Part shown: positions 1-8,140 of the stretch, piece after piece
Numbering within the stretch: position 1 is the stretch's first letter
Layout of the letters: the number at the start of each line of letters is the position of its first letter
From: Halococcus qingdaonensis
GTDB lineage: Archaea > Halobacteriota > Halobacteria > Halobacteriales > Halococcaceae
Reading direction: 5' to 3'
Length of the DNA stretch: 64,000 bases
Assembly: GCF_024508235.1 (NCBI RefSeq)
Contig: NZ_CP101943.1
Span: forward strand, 1,054,001-1,118,000
Position numbers and translations under genes: made by a program
The notes under the pieces: generated by a model
What the model was told of the DNA's origin: nothing
Databases searched by the model: none
What the model saw: the letters and a program-made list of their open reading frames with translations, nothing else

Positions 1-2
1 TC

Positions 3-848
3 CTCGCCGGCGGCTACGAAGTGATGACCGACACGAGCGCCGACCAGACCAGATGGTGGCTCGGCGTGAGCGGCGACACCGAGTACGAGCGTCTCAGCGG
101 GACGACCTTTGCGGGGGTGTACGCCCAGATGGCGAACGCCTACTTTCACGAGTACGACGCGGACCCGGAGGCGCTCGCACGGGTCGCCGTCAAAAACCAC
201 GCCAACGGTGCCGAGAACCCGAACGCACATCTCGGATTCGCCTGCTCGATGGCCGACGCGACCGATGCACCACCGGTGGCCGATCCGCTCAATCGCTATC
301 ATTGCTGTCCGATCTCCGACGGGGCGAGCGCCGTCCTCGTGGTTTCGGAGGACGTCGCAGAAGAGTTCGCCCCCGTTCGCGTCGCGGGCGTCGGCGCGGC
401 GAGCGGTCGTGTCGGTCTGTTCGAGCGCGACACCCTCACCTCGATCCCGGCGAGCGCGGCTGCCGCCGAGCGCGCCTACGAGCGAGCCGACATCGACCCA
501 GAAGACGTCGATTTCGCCGAGGTCCACGATTGTTTCGCCATCGCGGAACTGCTGGCCTACGAGGATCTCGGCTTCTGCGAGCGCGGCGAGGCGGGGGCGC
601 TCCTCGACGACGGGCGGACCGATCCCGACGGTGAACTGCCGGTCAACACCTCCGGCGGGCTGAAATCGAAGGGCCATCCGATCGGCGCGACCGGCACCGG
701 ACAGCTCGTCGAGCTGTTCGAGCAGTTCCAAGAACGCGCACACGTCCAAGTCGATTCGCCCGAGATCGGCCTCGCCCACAACGTCGGCGGGAGCGGCGGC
801 GGGGCCACGGTGACGGTTCTCGAACGCACGGACGTGGGAGGGGCGTAA
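3..848 (+). CDS. SCP-x-type thiolase family protein, 5' end outside the window
   Basis: The reading frame is open to the left edge, and the residues before the first in-window GTG (LAGGYE, then VMTD) match the thiolase core, so the gene starts upstream of this window. The visible part is the second thiolase half. It carries the HDCF motif (VHDCF, about residue 170 of the visible part), the GHPIGATG loop with its catalytic His, and a C-terminal NVGGSGGG stretch. In biosynthetic thiolases that last stretch would be CxGGGxG; the missing Cys is typical of the SCP-x/lipid-transfer-protein group, some of which act as retro-aldolases rather than thiolases. The stop codon overlaps the next ATG by one base, so it is co-translated with the HMGCS-like/DUF35 protein. 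Substrate unknown; a role in acyl-CoA chain shortening or extension is inferred. Confidence 0.85.
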   Translation, partial: LAGGYEVMTDTSADQTRWWLGVSGDTEYERLSGTTFAGVYAQMANAYFHEYDADPEALARVAVKNHANGAENPNAHLGFACSMADATDAPPVADPLNRYHCCPISDGASAVLVVSEDVAEEFAPVRVAGVGAASGRVGLFERDTLTSIPASAAAAERAYERADIDPEDVDFAEVHDCFAIAELLAYEDLGFCERGEAGALLDDGRTDPDGELPVNTSGGLKSKGHPIGATGTGQLVELFEQFQERAHVQVDSPEIGLAHNVGGSGGGATVTVLERTDVGGA

Positions 849-2236
849 TGAGGGGTCTCGACGCCGTCGCGACCTATCTCCCGTGCTACCGACTCGCCGG
901 TGAGGCGGTCGAGGAGGCGTGGGGTCGGAGTCCGCACCGAGAAATGGTGGTGCCTGGGGCCGACGAGGACGCCTTTACGATGGCCGTCGCGGCGACCGAG
1001 CGGCTGATCGAGACGGGTGTCGAGCGTGAGGCGATCGAACACGTCGCCCTCGCGAGCACGACGCCACCGCTGGACGAAGGGCTGTTCGCACCGCGACTCG
1101 GACGCGCGCTCGGGCTGGAACGGGACGTGGAAACGAGCGAGCACACCGGGAGTACGCTCGCTGGTGCCGAGGCGCTCTCGCGGGCGCTCGACGCCAACGG
1201 ACCGGCGCTCGTGGTCGTGTCGGACTGCCCCAACGGCGATCCGGCCGATGGGTGGGGTGCCGGCGCGGTCGCACTCCTCGTCGCCGACGAGGCCACCGTC
1301 GGGATTCCAGAACGGGCGTGGTACGCCGACGAGTATCCCGGACTCCGCTATCGCGAGCGCGGTTCGGAGGACGTGGCGTCGATCGGCGTCACGACGTACG
1401 AGCGGGACGCGATCCGGGAATGCGTGGCCGGGGCCGCCACAAGGATCGACGATATCGAGAGCGTCGCGCACGCCGCGCTCCACCAGCCCGACGCGCGGAT
1501 GCCGAGCCGTATCGCGGGCGATCTCTCGATCAACGACGATGTGATCGAACGCGGCACCGTCGTCGGTCGGGTGGGTGATGCCGGCGCGGCCACCGTCTTC
1601 CTGGGACTGGCTCGCGCGCTCAGGGGTGCCGACGCGGACGACCGGACACTCGCGGGCGCGTTCGGTAGCGGTGGCGCAGGAGCGGCGTTCGTCCTCGATG
1701 GCGGCCTCGATATCGCGGGGCTCGCTGATGGGGAAATCCCCAGTGGCGAGCGGATCTCGTACACGACCGCCCTCCGCAAGCGTGGCGTGCTCGACGAGGA
1801 GGAAGTCGCGGGCGGCGGCGCACGCGTCAGCCTCCCGACGTGGCGCGAGAGCCTCGACCAGCGCTACCGACTCCGGGCCGGGCGCTGTCCCGACTGCGAA
1901 ACGGTGGCGTTCCCGCCGGAAGGTGCCTGTCCGCACTGCGGTTCGCGAGCCGATTACGAGCCGTACGACCTGCCACGCGTCGGCGTCGTTAGGGCGCGAA
2001 CGGTCGTCGGGCAGGGCGGCGCACCACCCGAGTTCGCCGCCCAGCAGCGCCGCGACGGTGCCTACGGGGTCGTCGTGGTCGGTTTCGAAGGGACCGACGC
2101 GACGCTGCCGGCACAGCTCACCGACTGCGATCCCGAGTCGGTGGCGATCGGCGACGAGCTCCGGGCCGTCGTCCGTCGGATCTACGAGCAGGAGGGGATC
2201 GCGCGCTACGGCGTGAAGTTCGTCCCGACCGCATAG
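848..2236 (+). CDS. HMG-CoA-synthase-like domain fused to DUF35 (Zn-ribbon/OB-fold) domain
   Basis: This 462-residue protein has an N-terminal thiolase-fold domain of the HMG-CoA synthase/KAS III type (residues about 1-330) followed by a DUF35 acyl-CoA-binding module. The DUF35 rubredoxin-like zinc ribbon uses Cys347, Cys350, Cys361 and Cys364, and is followed by the OB-fold. The pseudo-active site reads SEHTGSTLAG (residues 97-106). The position that holds the nucleophilic Cys in active HMGCS appears to be Thr103, so condensation chemistry is doubtful. The general-base region AALHQPD still has a His. In methanogen thiolase/HMGCS complexes a separate DUF35 protein bridges the two enzymes; here the bridge is fused to the HMGCS-like part and sits next to a thiolase. 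I infer a scaffolding or substrate-channelling role; the mevalonate HMG-CoA synthase is probably a different gene. Confidence 0.8.
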   Translation: MRGLDAVATYLPCYRLAGEAVEEAWGRSPHREMVVPGADEDAFTMAVAATERLIETGVEREAIEHVALASTTPPLDEGLFAPRLGRALGLERDVETSEHTGSTLAGAEALSRALDANGPALVVVSDCPNGDPADGWGAGAVALLVADEATVGIPERAWYADEYPGLRYRERGSEDVASIGVTTYERDAIRECVAGAATRIDDIESVAHAALHQPDARMPSRIAGDLSINDDVIERGTVVGRVGDAGAATVFLGLARALRGADADDRTLAGAFGSGGAGAAFVLDGGLDIAGLADGEIPSGERISYTTALRKRGVLDEEEVAGGGARVSLPTWRESLDQRYRLRAGRCPDCETVAFPPEGACPHCGSRADYEPYDLPRVGVVRARTVVGQGGAPPEFAAQQRRDGAYGVVVVGFEGTDATLPAQLTDCDPESVAIGDELRAVVRRIYEQEGIARYGVKFVPTA

Positions 2237-2357
2237 TTGCGACGATGTCGGCCAGTGCGGTTGGAACGGAGTGAGGATGAGGGGAGGAGGTTGGTGGAGA
2301 CGGAGGGGGAGGGGAATCAGCAGTGGGTTTCATATACCACACCGTCGATGATTGGGT

Positions 2358-2819
2358 ATGCCATACAGTTACGAACCACACTACTTCGAGGATCTCGACG
2401 TGGGTCAGCGCTTCGAGAGCGCCGGACGAACGGTTACGGAGACGGATTTCGCCCTGCACTCGATGTTCACCGGCGACTGGACCGAACTCCACACGAACAA
2501 GGAGTATTCCGAAGACGGTCCGTTCGGCGAGCGCATCGCCCAAGGACCGATGACGTTCATCCTCTCGACGGGTCTGTTCCAGCGCACGGGGATCGTCGAG
2601 CGGACCGTAGTGGCGTTTCTCGGGATGAACTACATGGACCTCCCCAGCGCGGTGCGAATCGGGGAGACGATCAGCTGTGAGTTCGAGGTGGCCGAGAAAC
2701 GCGATCTGGAGAGCCGCGACGATGCCGGCCTCGTCGTCGTCGACGTCGTGACCTCTAACCACGAGGGAGAGGTGAAACTAGAGGGAGACATGAAATTCCT
2801 GTTCAAGAACAAGGAGTGA
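2358..2819 (+). CDS. MaoC family (R)-enoyl-CoA hydratase-like protein
   Basis: This is a 153-residue single hot-dog-fold protein. The hydratase motif is visible as GDWTELH, giving the catalytic pair Asp40 and His45, followed by the usual FGERIAQGPM segment. I start it at ATG 2358 (MPYSY), two codons after an in-frame TTG, because MaoC proteins begin close to the FEDLDVGQ motif. It lies 120 bp downstream of the thiolase/DUF35 pair on the same strand, which suggests a shared acyl-CoA pathway; the gap (purine-rich, including 2263-2325) could allow separate transcription. Expected reaction: reversible hydration of a trans-2-enoyl-CoA. The thiolase/DUF35/MaoC set resembles the ChsH-Ltp2 type hydratase-aldolase complexes of actinobacterial side-chain degradation, which is inference only. 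Confidence 0.85.
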   Translation: MPYSYEPHYFEDLDVGQRFESAGRTVTETDFALHSMFTGDWTELHTNKEYSEDGPFGERIAQGPMTFILSTGLFQRTGIVERTVVAFLGMNYMDLPSAVRIGETISCEFEVAEKRDLESRDDAGLVVVDVVTSNHEGEVKLEGDMKFLFKNKE

Positions 2820-2906
2820 GCGTCAGCATCCATTGACATCGGAGCAGGCATTCGCGAACGAAACGTCCACGAGAGTGACAACATTCTTATGTAACTAATT
2901 CTGTTT

Positions 2907-2929
2907 TTTCTGCATTCTCGATGCAGAAA
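2907..2929. repeat. Perfect 9-bp inverted repeat upstream of a lipoprotein gene
   Basis: The arms TTTCTGCAT (2907-2915) and ATGCAGAAA (2921-2929) are perfect complements separated by TCTCG. The element lies 38 bp before the ATG of the PsbP-like lipoprotein gene, in an AT-rich stretch holding a CTTATG box near 2886. It could be an operator or an RNA hairpin in the 5' untranslated region. Confidence 0.6.
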
Positions 2930-2966
2930 GAGGAACCTTCATGTACTGTATGAACGGATCAGTGCT

Positions 2967-3776
2967 ATGCAACGACGCCGAGTCCTGACTGGTCTCATAG
3001 CGGGTGCCTCGCTCCTCGCCGGCTGCAGTAGTACCGACGGCGGGAGCGGCGACAACGCTACCCAATCCACGAACGGCTCCGACACGACGGGCAACGAGTC
3101 GACCACGACGACGGTCGCGACCACGATGACCGAAACTGCACGAGAGACCGCTACCCGGACACGAACGCAAACCCGGACTGCCACTGCAACTCCCACCCCG
3201 ACCGAGACGGCGACATCTCGGCCCACGTCAGCAACCACGGCTTCCGAGACGGCAGCGATGGCCACGACCATGCGGTCGATGGAGATTGACCTCTCGGATC
3301 GCGAGACCTACAGCAGCGACACCTACCCATACACGATCGAGTATCCGACCGAGTGGCGGATCGACGAAACCGATCCCACGGAGGTTTCCTTCACGAGTCC
3401 GTCCACACCCGGCGAGATCACCATCTACATCAGCGAGGATGCGCCGTCGTCGGTGACGCTCGAACAGGCGACGGACCAGTTCCTGAGCGGCTATCAGCAG
3501 TCCGCCGGGGAAAGCGATCTGGAGCACGAAACGCTCGATCGGCGGGAGGTCACGCTCCCGAACGAGTACGATGCCGTCTATCTCGATCTGCGACTCAGTT
3601 CGCCCGATGTCGCCGTGCGCATTCGACAGAACGCGGTTCTCACGCTCGTCGGCGATACCCTCTATACCGCCGCGACCACCCTCCCGGAACCGGCGTACTC
3701 CTCGCCGGTCGATCAGCAGACGGAAGAGATGCTGCTGTCGCTGACGGTCAGTGAGGACGCGTCGATCTCGGTGTGA
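2967..3776 (+). CDS. Tat-type lipoprotein with Thr-rich linker and PsbP-like domain
   Basis: The protein opens with a twin-arginine-like signal (QRRRVLTGL) and a lipobox LLAGC at about residue 20, so it is predicted to be exported and anchored to the outer face of the membrane. Residues about 25-100 form a Thr/Ser/Gly-rich linker, a normal spacer in haloarchaeal surface lipoproteins and probably O-glycosylated. The C-terminal 160 residues start YTIEYPTEWR and look like the PsbP/Mog1 fold found in small secreted proteins. No catalytic residues are recognisable. It stands alone, with a private promoter region containing the 2907-2929 inverted repeat. Function unknown. Confidence 0.75.
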   Translation: MQRRRVLTGLIAGASLLAGCSSTDGGSGDNATQSTNGSDTTGNESTTTTVATTMTETARETATRTRTQTRTATATPTPTETATSRPTSATTASETAAMATTMRSMEIDLSDRETYSSDTYPYTIEYPTEWRIDETDPTEVSFTSPSTPGEITIYISEDAPSSVTLEQATDQFLSGYQQSAGESDLEHETLDRREVTLPNEYDAVYLDLRLSSPDVAVRIRQNAVLTLVGDTLYTAATTLPEPAYSSPVDQQTEEMLLSLTVSEDASISV

Positions 3777-3894
3777 CATGCCTGTTTGACATCGTATGAC
3801 TCGATTTCCGGATCGAGATCGCGACGACACCGGCAGATACCGACATCGGTGACGGTTCCGCCGCCGTTGCGCCGATCGTCCGCCGCCACACAGC

Positions 3895-3901
3895 TATTTA
3901 T
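3895..3901 (+). promoter_or_regulatory. TATA box for the amidohydrolase gene
   Basis: TATTTAT lies 25-31 nt before the ATG at 3926, the spacing expected for a leaderless or nearly leaderless haloarchaeal transcript. It supports ATG 3926 rather than the in-frame GTG at 3905. Confidence 0.6.
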
Positions 3902-3925
3902 CCGGTGGCTACGAGACGTGTGAAC

Positions 3926-4798
3926 ATGGCCGACATCGACCTGCTCGACGAGCCACGCGCCATCGACACCCACGCCCACCAGCCGACCAGCGAGTTCCTC
4001 CACGACGCCGGCGGCGAGATGATGCGCGACGCGGCCGGCAAGTTCGGCACCGAACTCGAAACGTGGGGTTACGAGGAGATGCGGGAGGAGTATCACGCGG
4101 CCGGCATCCGCCACGCCGTTCTCCTGGGATGGGATGCCGAAACGAACACTGGTAACCCGCCGGTGGAAAACGACTACGTCGCCGAAGTGCGCGACGACTA
4201 CCCCGACTTCTTCACCGGGTTCGCGAGCGTCGATCCGCTCAAGGACGACTGTGTCGCGGAAGCCGAACGCGCGATCGAGGAGCTCGACCTCTCGGGGTTC
4301 AAGTTTCAGCAGATCGCTCAGGGGTTCGATCCGAGCGCGCCGAAGCACGACGAACTCTGGAAGACGATCGAGGAGCTCGGCGTTCCGGTCGTCTTCCACG
4401 GCGGCAACTCGACGCTCGGGGCCGGTGCGCCGGGCGGGCGCGGGCTCCGGGTCCGCCACGGCAACCCGCTGCTCGTCGACGACGTGGCGGCGCGCTTTCC
4501 GGAGATGCAGATCCTGCTCGCCCATCCGGCCTTCCCCTGGGAGAAAGAACAGCTCGCCATCTGCCAGCAGAAGGGCAACGTCTACATGGATCTCTCGGGC
4601 TGGCTCCCCAAGTACATCGACGACCAGGTGCTCCAGTACGCCGGCTCGCTGCTCCGCGACAAGGTGATGTTCGGCACCGACTACCCGATGATCCGCCCCG
4701 AGGCGTGGCTCGAATCGTTCGCCGAGCACACCGATTTCTCCGCGGAAACCCAGCGCAAGCTCCTCTGGGAGAACGCCGAGGACTTTCTCGGACTCTGA
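3926..4798 (+). CDS. Amidohydrolase 2 family metal-dependent hydrolase
   Basis: This 290-residue TIM-barrel protein of the amidohydrolase-2 type (PF04909; ACMSD/gamma-resorcylate decarboxylase relatives) begins MADIDLL. Metal-site motifs are in order: the THAH pair (His16 and His18), FHGG in the middle, AHPAFPW, and the C-terminal GTDYP Asp. In this family these residues bind one metal ion and activate water, or drive a decarboxylation. The substrate cannot be read from sequence. The start was chosen from the TATA spacing; an in-frame GTG 21 bp upstream would add RRVN-type residues that look non-native. It is followed by a DUF2267 gene 65 bp downstream, apparently a separate function. Confidence 0.85.
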   Translation: MADIDLLDEPRAIDTHAHQPTSEFLHDAGGEMMRDAAGKFGTELETWGYEEMREEYHAAGIRHAVLLGWDAETNTGNPPVENDYVAEVRDDYPDFFTGFASVDPLKDDCVAEAERAIEELDLSGFKFQQIAQGFDPSAPKHDELWKTIEELGVPVVFHGGNSTLGAGAPGGRGLRVRHGNPLLVDDVAARFPEMQILLAHPAFPWEKEQLAICQQKGNVYMDLSGWLPKYIDDQVLQYAGSLLRDKVMFGTDYPMIRPEAWLESFAEHTDFSAETQRKLLWENAEDFLGL

Positions 4799-4863
4799 CG
4801 ACGGGAAACGAAACCGTCGCTTGCAGGCAGCACGCCGAACTGCGCTGTGGGCGACGAGCCGAT

Positions 4864-5250
4864 ATGGACGACGAGCAGTTCTTCAGCGATGTCGAATCGC
4901 GTGCCGACCTCGACTCGCGCGAGCAGGTGGTCGCGGTAGCCGAATCGGTGTTTGGCGTGCTCGGCGAACGGCTCGACACGACTGACGCGCTCGCCGACGA
5001 GCTCACGGAGAACCTCGCAGCAGCACTCGACGGTGCTGGCCAGGAGGCTGCCGGATTCACACCCGAGGAGTTCGTCGACTGGGTGCGCGAGGCCGAACGC
5101 GAGAAAACGACCGACGTCGACGTCGATCAGGCCCGACTCCACACTCAGGCCGTTCTTGAGAGCCTCGCGCAGTCGGTCGACGGCACGACCTGGAACGACG
5201 TTCGGAGTCAGCTCCCCGACGAGTACGAGCGCCTCTATCGGGCGGGCTAG
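4864..5250 (+). CDS. DUF2267 domain protein
   Basis: A 128-residue acidic, all-alpha protein beginning MDDEQFF. It matches the DUF2267 pattern: an N-terminal helix pair with a DSREQ segment, a central FTPEEFVDWV segment, and a C-terminal half ending in LPDEYERLY, as in the family where two repeats of the LP..Y.xLF type occur. No signal peptide, membrane segment or catalytic motif is present, so it is probably cytosolic. ATG 4864 was chosen because upstream in-frame residues are arginine-rich and unlike the family. It converges with the Bat-type regulator, with one base between the stop codons. Function unknown. Confidence 0.8.
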   Translation: MDDEQFFSDVESRADLDSREQVVAVAESVFGVLGERLDTTDALADELTENLAAALDGAGQEAAGFTPEEFVDWVREAEREKTTDVDVDQARLHTQAVLESLAQSVDGTTWNDVRSQLPDEYERLYRAG

Positions 5251-5251
5251 T

Positions 5252-5911
5252 TCACTCGTCCGAGCGCGTGCCCATCAGGATCGTGTCCTCGGCCAGCACC
5301 CGCTGAGCGCGTCGCAGTCGCTCCGAGAGCGCCTGATGGGAGATACCGAGCTCGTCGGCGAGCGTCGAGACGTCGGTCTCGCGCGGCACTGAGAAGTAGC
5401 CCTGCTCGGTCGCCAGCCGGAGCGCCTCGTACTGCTTTTCGGTGAGGCCGTGCCGGCCGACCGGGTTGCCGTCCATTTCGCGGATCGTCTCGACCTCGAA
5501 GGTGAGGCCGTTCTCGTCACAGAAATCGTAGGTCTCGGAGAGCGATTCGCGGGTCGGGTAGAGAACGCGGAGATACCACCAGCCGTCGGCCCCGTAGGCG
5601 TCGAGGATCGTCGCCTCCACGCCGGTGAGCATCTGAAGGACGAGCTGGATGTCGGCGATCCACTCCATCCGATAGAGTGATTCGGTGTCGAGATCGCTCA
5701 GCAGCGTCGGATCGCCGACGCTCGGATCGTCGGCGAGCGCCGCCTCGTAGCGCTCGGCGTCGCTCCCGCGGAGCCAGACCAGCGGCATGACGACGTCGTC
5801 GCCGGTCTCGACGATGCGCTCGATCTCGCACTCGATATCAGGGTCTGCCGTGAGTGTCTCGTAGAGGGCGAACTCGCCGGCCGGTACGCGTCCCTTGACG
5901 ACTGTCGCCAT
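5252..5911 (-). CDS. Bat-type helix-turn-helix transcription regulator
   Basis: A 219-residue protein with an N-terminal sensing domain of the bacterio-opsin-activator type (no cofactor motif evident) and a C-terminal HTH_10 domain (about residues 155-210). The HTH_10 region contains LTEKQYEAL, GYFSVPRETDVSTLADELGI and the recognition-helix segment SHQALSERLRRA. These regulators are abundant in haloarchaea and often control a neighbouring gene. The ATG at 5911 fits the usual MATVVKGRVPAGEF opening; the frame extends eight codons upstream without resemblance to the family. Its target is unknown. It is convergent with the DUF2267 gene, and its upstream neighbour is 150 bp away. Confidence 0.85.
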   Translation of the reverse strand: MATVVKGRVPAGEFALYETLTADPDIECEIERIVETGDDVVMPLVWLRGSDAERYEAALADDPSVGDPTLLSDLDTESLYRMEWIADIQLVLQMLTGVEATILDAYGADGWWYLRVLYPTRESLSETYDFCDENGLTFEVETIREMDGNPVGRHGLTEKQYEALRLATEQGYFSVPRETDVSTLADELGISHQALSERLRRAQRVLAEDTILMGTRSDE

Positions 5912-6060
5912 CGATACACGGACTACCGGGAGCAAACGGATAAATCAGCGGGATCGGGCGTCACGTGGCGGAGCTGTCGGACCGCCGGCCCACAGCCACT
6001 CGCATCCCCGGATCGGAACCCATTTCGAACGCGACCCACGGCCGAAGGGACGTTCGCCGG

Positions 6061-6243
6061 TTACTGCTCGTCGGTCGTTTCTGCGCCGTCGCCGGTATCG
6101 TTCTCGCCGGTACCACTCAGAAACCGTCGCTTGACGAACCGAATCCCGAGGATCGCGCCACCGCCGGCGGCCAGCGCCCCGGGGATGCCGTATCGTTTGT
6201 AGCCCTTCTTCGCCGCTTTCATCGCTGCCGTGCTGCCGAGCAT
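6061..6243 (-). CDS. Small basic/acidic membrane-associated protein, 60 aa
   Basis: The sequence starts MLGSTAAMKAAKKGYKRYG and has a short glycine/alanine-rich hydrophobic segment (about residues 20-36) followed by a basic KRR patch and an acidic tail. The layout suggests a single short membrane segment. Codon usage (GC-rich third positions) and the clean ATG support a real gene. No family recognised. It diverges from the lipoprotein gene at 6332. Confidence 0.55.
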   Translation of the reverse strand: MLGSTAAMKAAKKGYKRYGIPGALAAGGGAILGIRFVKRRFLSGTGENDTGDGAETTDEQ

Positions 6244-6331
6244 GGTGTCCGTGTCGGCGGCCGACGGAAAAGCGCGCTGCCTGCATCGCTCGGACTACAG
6301 GTTCAAGGAGTCGTATCCCGAACCGGAAGCA

Positions 6332-6730
6332 ATGACCCGCTCACGTCGCCGGTTCCTCGCTGCCTTCCCGATCGTTGCCGGCCTCGGTCTCGGCGGCTGT
6401 CTCACGCTCGATCCGACGGTGAACGCCGACACCGCGGAGTCGGCCGTTTTCGAGGAGATTGCGACCGACGAATCGTGGGCGAGCGGTCGCGTCCGAGCCT
6501 CGATCACGCTCGCGGCGAACGCGACGAGCGACCAGGACGTCACCGATCTGACGGTGACGACCGAGAGCGGCAAGAGCTTCGACTCGACGAGCGTCAGCAG
6601 CGGCCAGAGCCGCGGGATCATCCTCTACCTCCCGGCGGGCGAGAACGCGACCATCACCGCCACCGATTCGATCAACGGCACGACGATCGAGAGTCAGAGC
6701 GTCGAAACCGGCGGCGACGAACTGTTCTGA
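6332..6730 (+). CDS. Tat lipoprotein of unknown function
   Basis: A 132-residue protein with a clear twin-arginine lipoprotein signal: RSRRRFLAAFP, a hydrophobic stretch, then the lipobox GLGGC. The mature part is rich in Thr, Asn-Thr/Ser sequons and Asp. It has a beta-sandwich-like pattern reminiscent of FxLYD/DUF3426-type extracytoplasmic domains, but I do not recognise a specific family. ATG 6332 is chosen because the signal sequence starts there; the frame extends upstream without a sensible signal. The gene converges with the membrane protein gene, whose stop is at 6731. Confidence 0.7.
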   Translation: MTRSRRRFLAAFPIVAGLGLGGCLTLDPTVNADTAESAVFEEIATDESWASGRVRASITLAANATSDQDVTDLTVTTESGKSFDSTSVSSGQSRGIILYLPAGENATITATDSINGTTIESQSVETGGDELF

Positions 6731-7819
6731 CTAGCGCTGGGAGCCGCGCAGAATGAGCGGCCCGATGGCGAGCGTGCGTTTCGCGATCGTCGCGACGCGG
6801 GCGATATAGGCGATGAGCAGGAGGAAGGGGAGCGTCGTGACGGTGAATCCGCCGGCGACGAGCCAGAGGATGTCCGGAACGCCGATCGTCGCACCCGTCA
6901 GCGTGCTCCCGTCGACGAACGCGAGCATCGCGGCGGCGACGACCAGCGCCGGCACCGCGACGTAGAGGATGAGCTGTGAGAGATCGATCAGCGCCCACTC
7001 GAAGTAGAGCGTCTTGATGTGCTCGCGCGCCGGACCGAACATCGACAACGACGTGCGGAGCTCGTCGAGGATCGCGTGATCCTCGTCGGTCAGGCTGTCG
7101 GCGTGATCGTCGGCGATGCGCTCGACCTGGAACAGTTTCCAGCCGTAGTTGAAGTTCAGCGCGGCGAAGAGCACGTCGAACTCGCCGAAGGTCGCCCCGT
7201 CGAGCTCCTCGTCGACCTCTTCGGCGTTGCCGACGATGGATTCGGTGAACTCGTCGACCTCCGCGCGGAGCTGATCGTCGTCGTTGTCGGCGACGGCGCT
7301 GCGCAGGGCCTCGGCACGCCGGCGCGCCGCGTCGATGACGACGCGCAGGAACATCGAGGGGTCGGCCGGCATCGGCTGGCCGATGAGATCGCGGGTGTAC
7401 GACCGGAAGTCCATCGTGTCGCTCATGCGGGCGTGTTGTTCGCCGAGCGGGCCGTTCTCTTGAGAGATGACGAGCTGTGAGATGGTGAGCACGAGCGTCG
7501 TCGCGGTGACGATGGCCCCGATCATCGTCGAGAACATCGTCTCGATCGTGTCGGCGCTCCGGAGGCTCGCCTCGAACGGCGGGTAGACGAACACCCCGAG
7601 GGCGACGAACGCGACGAAGACGAACAGCGCGAGCAGCGCGGTGATGAGCAGGCGGTTCGCACCGAGCATCACCCAGAGCTTGATGCGGCTCTCGTTCGCG
7701 CGCTCGCGCATCGTGTTCGCGGTGCTGATGTCGACGTCGGGGTCGATTGCCGCACCCATCTCGGCCTCGGTTTCCGGATCGACCCCGACGTCCGTGCGCG
7801 CATCGGGGTCGGCGCTCAT
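6731..7819 (-). CDS. Membrane protein of unknown function, 362 aa
   Basis: The protein starts MSADPDARTD and has an acidic cytoplasmic N-terminus. Two membrane segments follow (about residues 55-80, ALLALFVFVAFVALGVFVY, and 95-120), then a hydrophilic middle part of about 130 residues, and two C-terminal membrane segments (about 265-290 and 310-335). The segment after TM1, with STMIGAIVTATTLVLTISQLVISQ, loosely recalls DUF2254 proteins. No channel or enzyme motif is visible. The start is fixed by the gene before it: the stop of the DUF4177 gene overlaps this ATG by four bases (7816-7819), so the two are translationally coupled. Confidence 0.75.
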   Translation of the reverse strand: MSADPDARTDVGVDPETEAEMGAAIDPDVDISTANTMRERANESRIKLWVMLGANRLLITALLALFVFVAFVALGVFVYPPFEASLRSADTIETMFSTMIGAIVTATTLVLTISQLVISQENGPLGEQHARMSDTMDFRSYTRDLIGQPMPADPSMFLRVVIDAARRRAEALRSAVADNDDDQLRAEVDEFTESIVGNAEEVDEELDGATFGEFDVLFAALNFNYGWKLFQVERIADDHADSLTDEDHAILDELRTSLSMFGPAREHIKTLYFEWALIDLSQLILYVAVPALVVAAAMLAFVDGSTLTGATIGVPDILWLVAGGFTVTTLPFLLLIAYIARVATIAKRTLAIGPLILRGSQR

Positions 7820-8004
7820 TCCGGCTCCCCGTCGACGGGTCGCTTGAACAGCAGGAACTTCGTCCCGCCGCCGGCGTACTCGACGCTCGTGACGAGCTCC
7901 CAGCCCGCAGCGCCGAGTTCGTTCAACTCCGCCTTCGGATCGCTCGTCTCCTTCTGTGTCGGCCCGCGCGGCGGGCGCAACGTCTCGTACTCCCACTCGG
8001 TCAT
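7816..8004 (-). CDS. DUF4177 family small protein
   Basis: A 62-residue protein starting MTEWEYETLRPP with the DUF4177 signature: an opening WEYxxL strand, a central LNELGAAGWELV segment, and a closing FLLFKRP strand. Members are small alpha/beta proteins of unknown function. Its stop codon overlaps the ATG of the following four-TM membrane protein, which suggests the two act together. Confidence 0.8.
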   Translation of the reverse strand: MTEWEYETLRPPRGPTQKETSDPKAELNELGAAGWELVTSVEYAGGGTKFLLFKRPVDGEPE

Positions 8005-8140
8005 TGGTCGATAGTCACACGTACCCTGTCGCCACCGAATGCTAAATGGCTATGCTTTCGACAGTTCCATCTCGGCGAGTGACATGCTCAGTGCTGGCAG
8101 CGTCGCAATGGCTATACAGTTTCATGTAGTACGTCATCAT

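Noticed and set aside
557-1936. Long minus-strand open frame over the thiolase/HMGCS genes
   Set aside because: It overlaps two well-supported plus-strand genes, is arginine-rich and matches no family; a GC-rich shadow frame.
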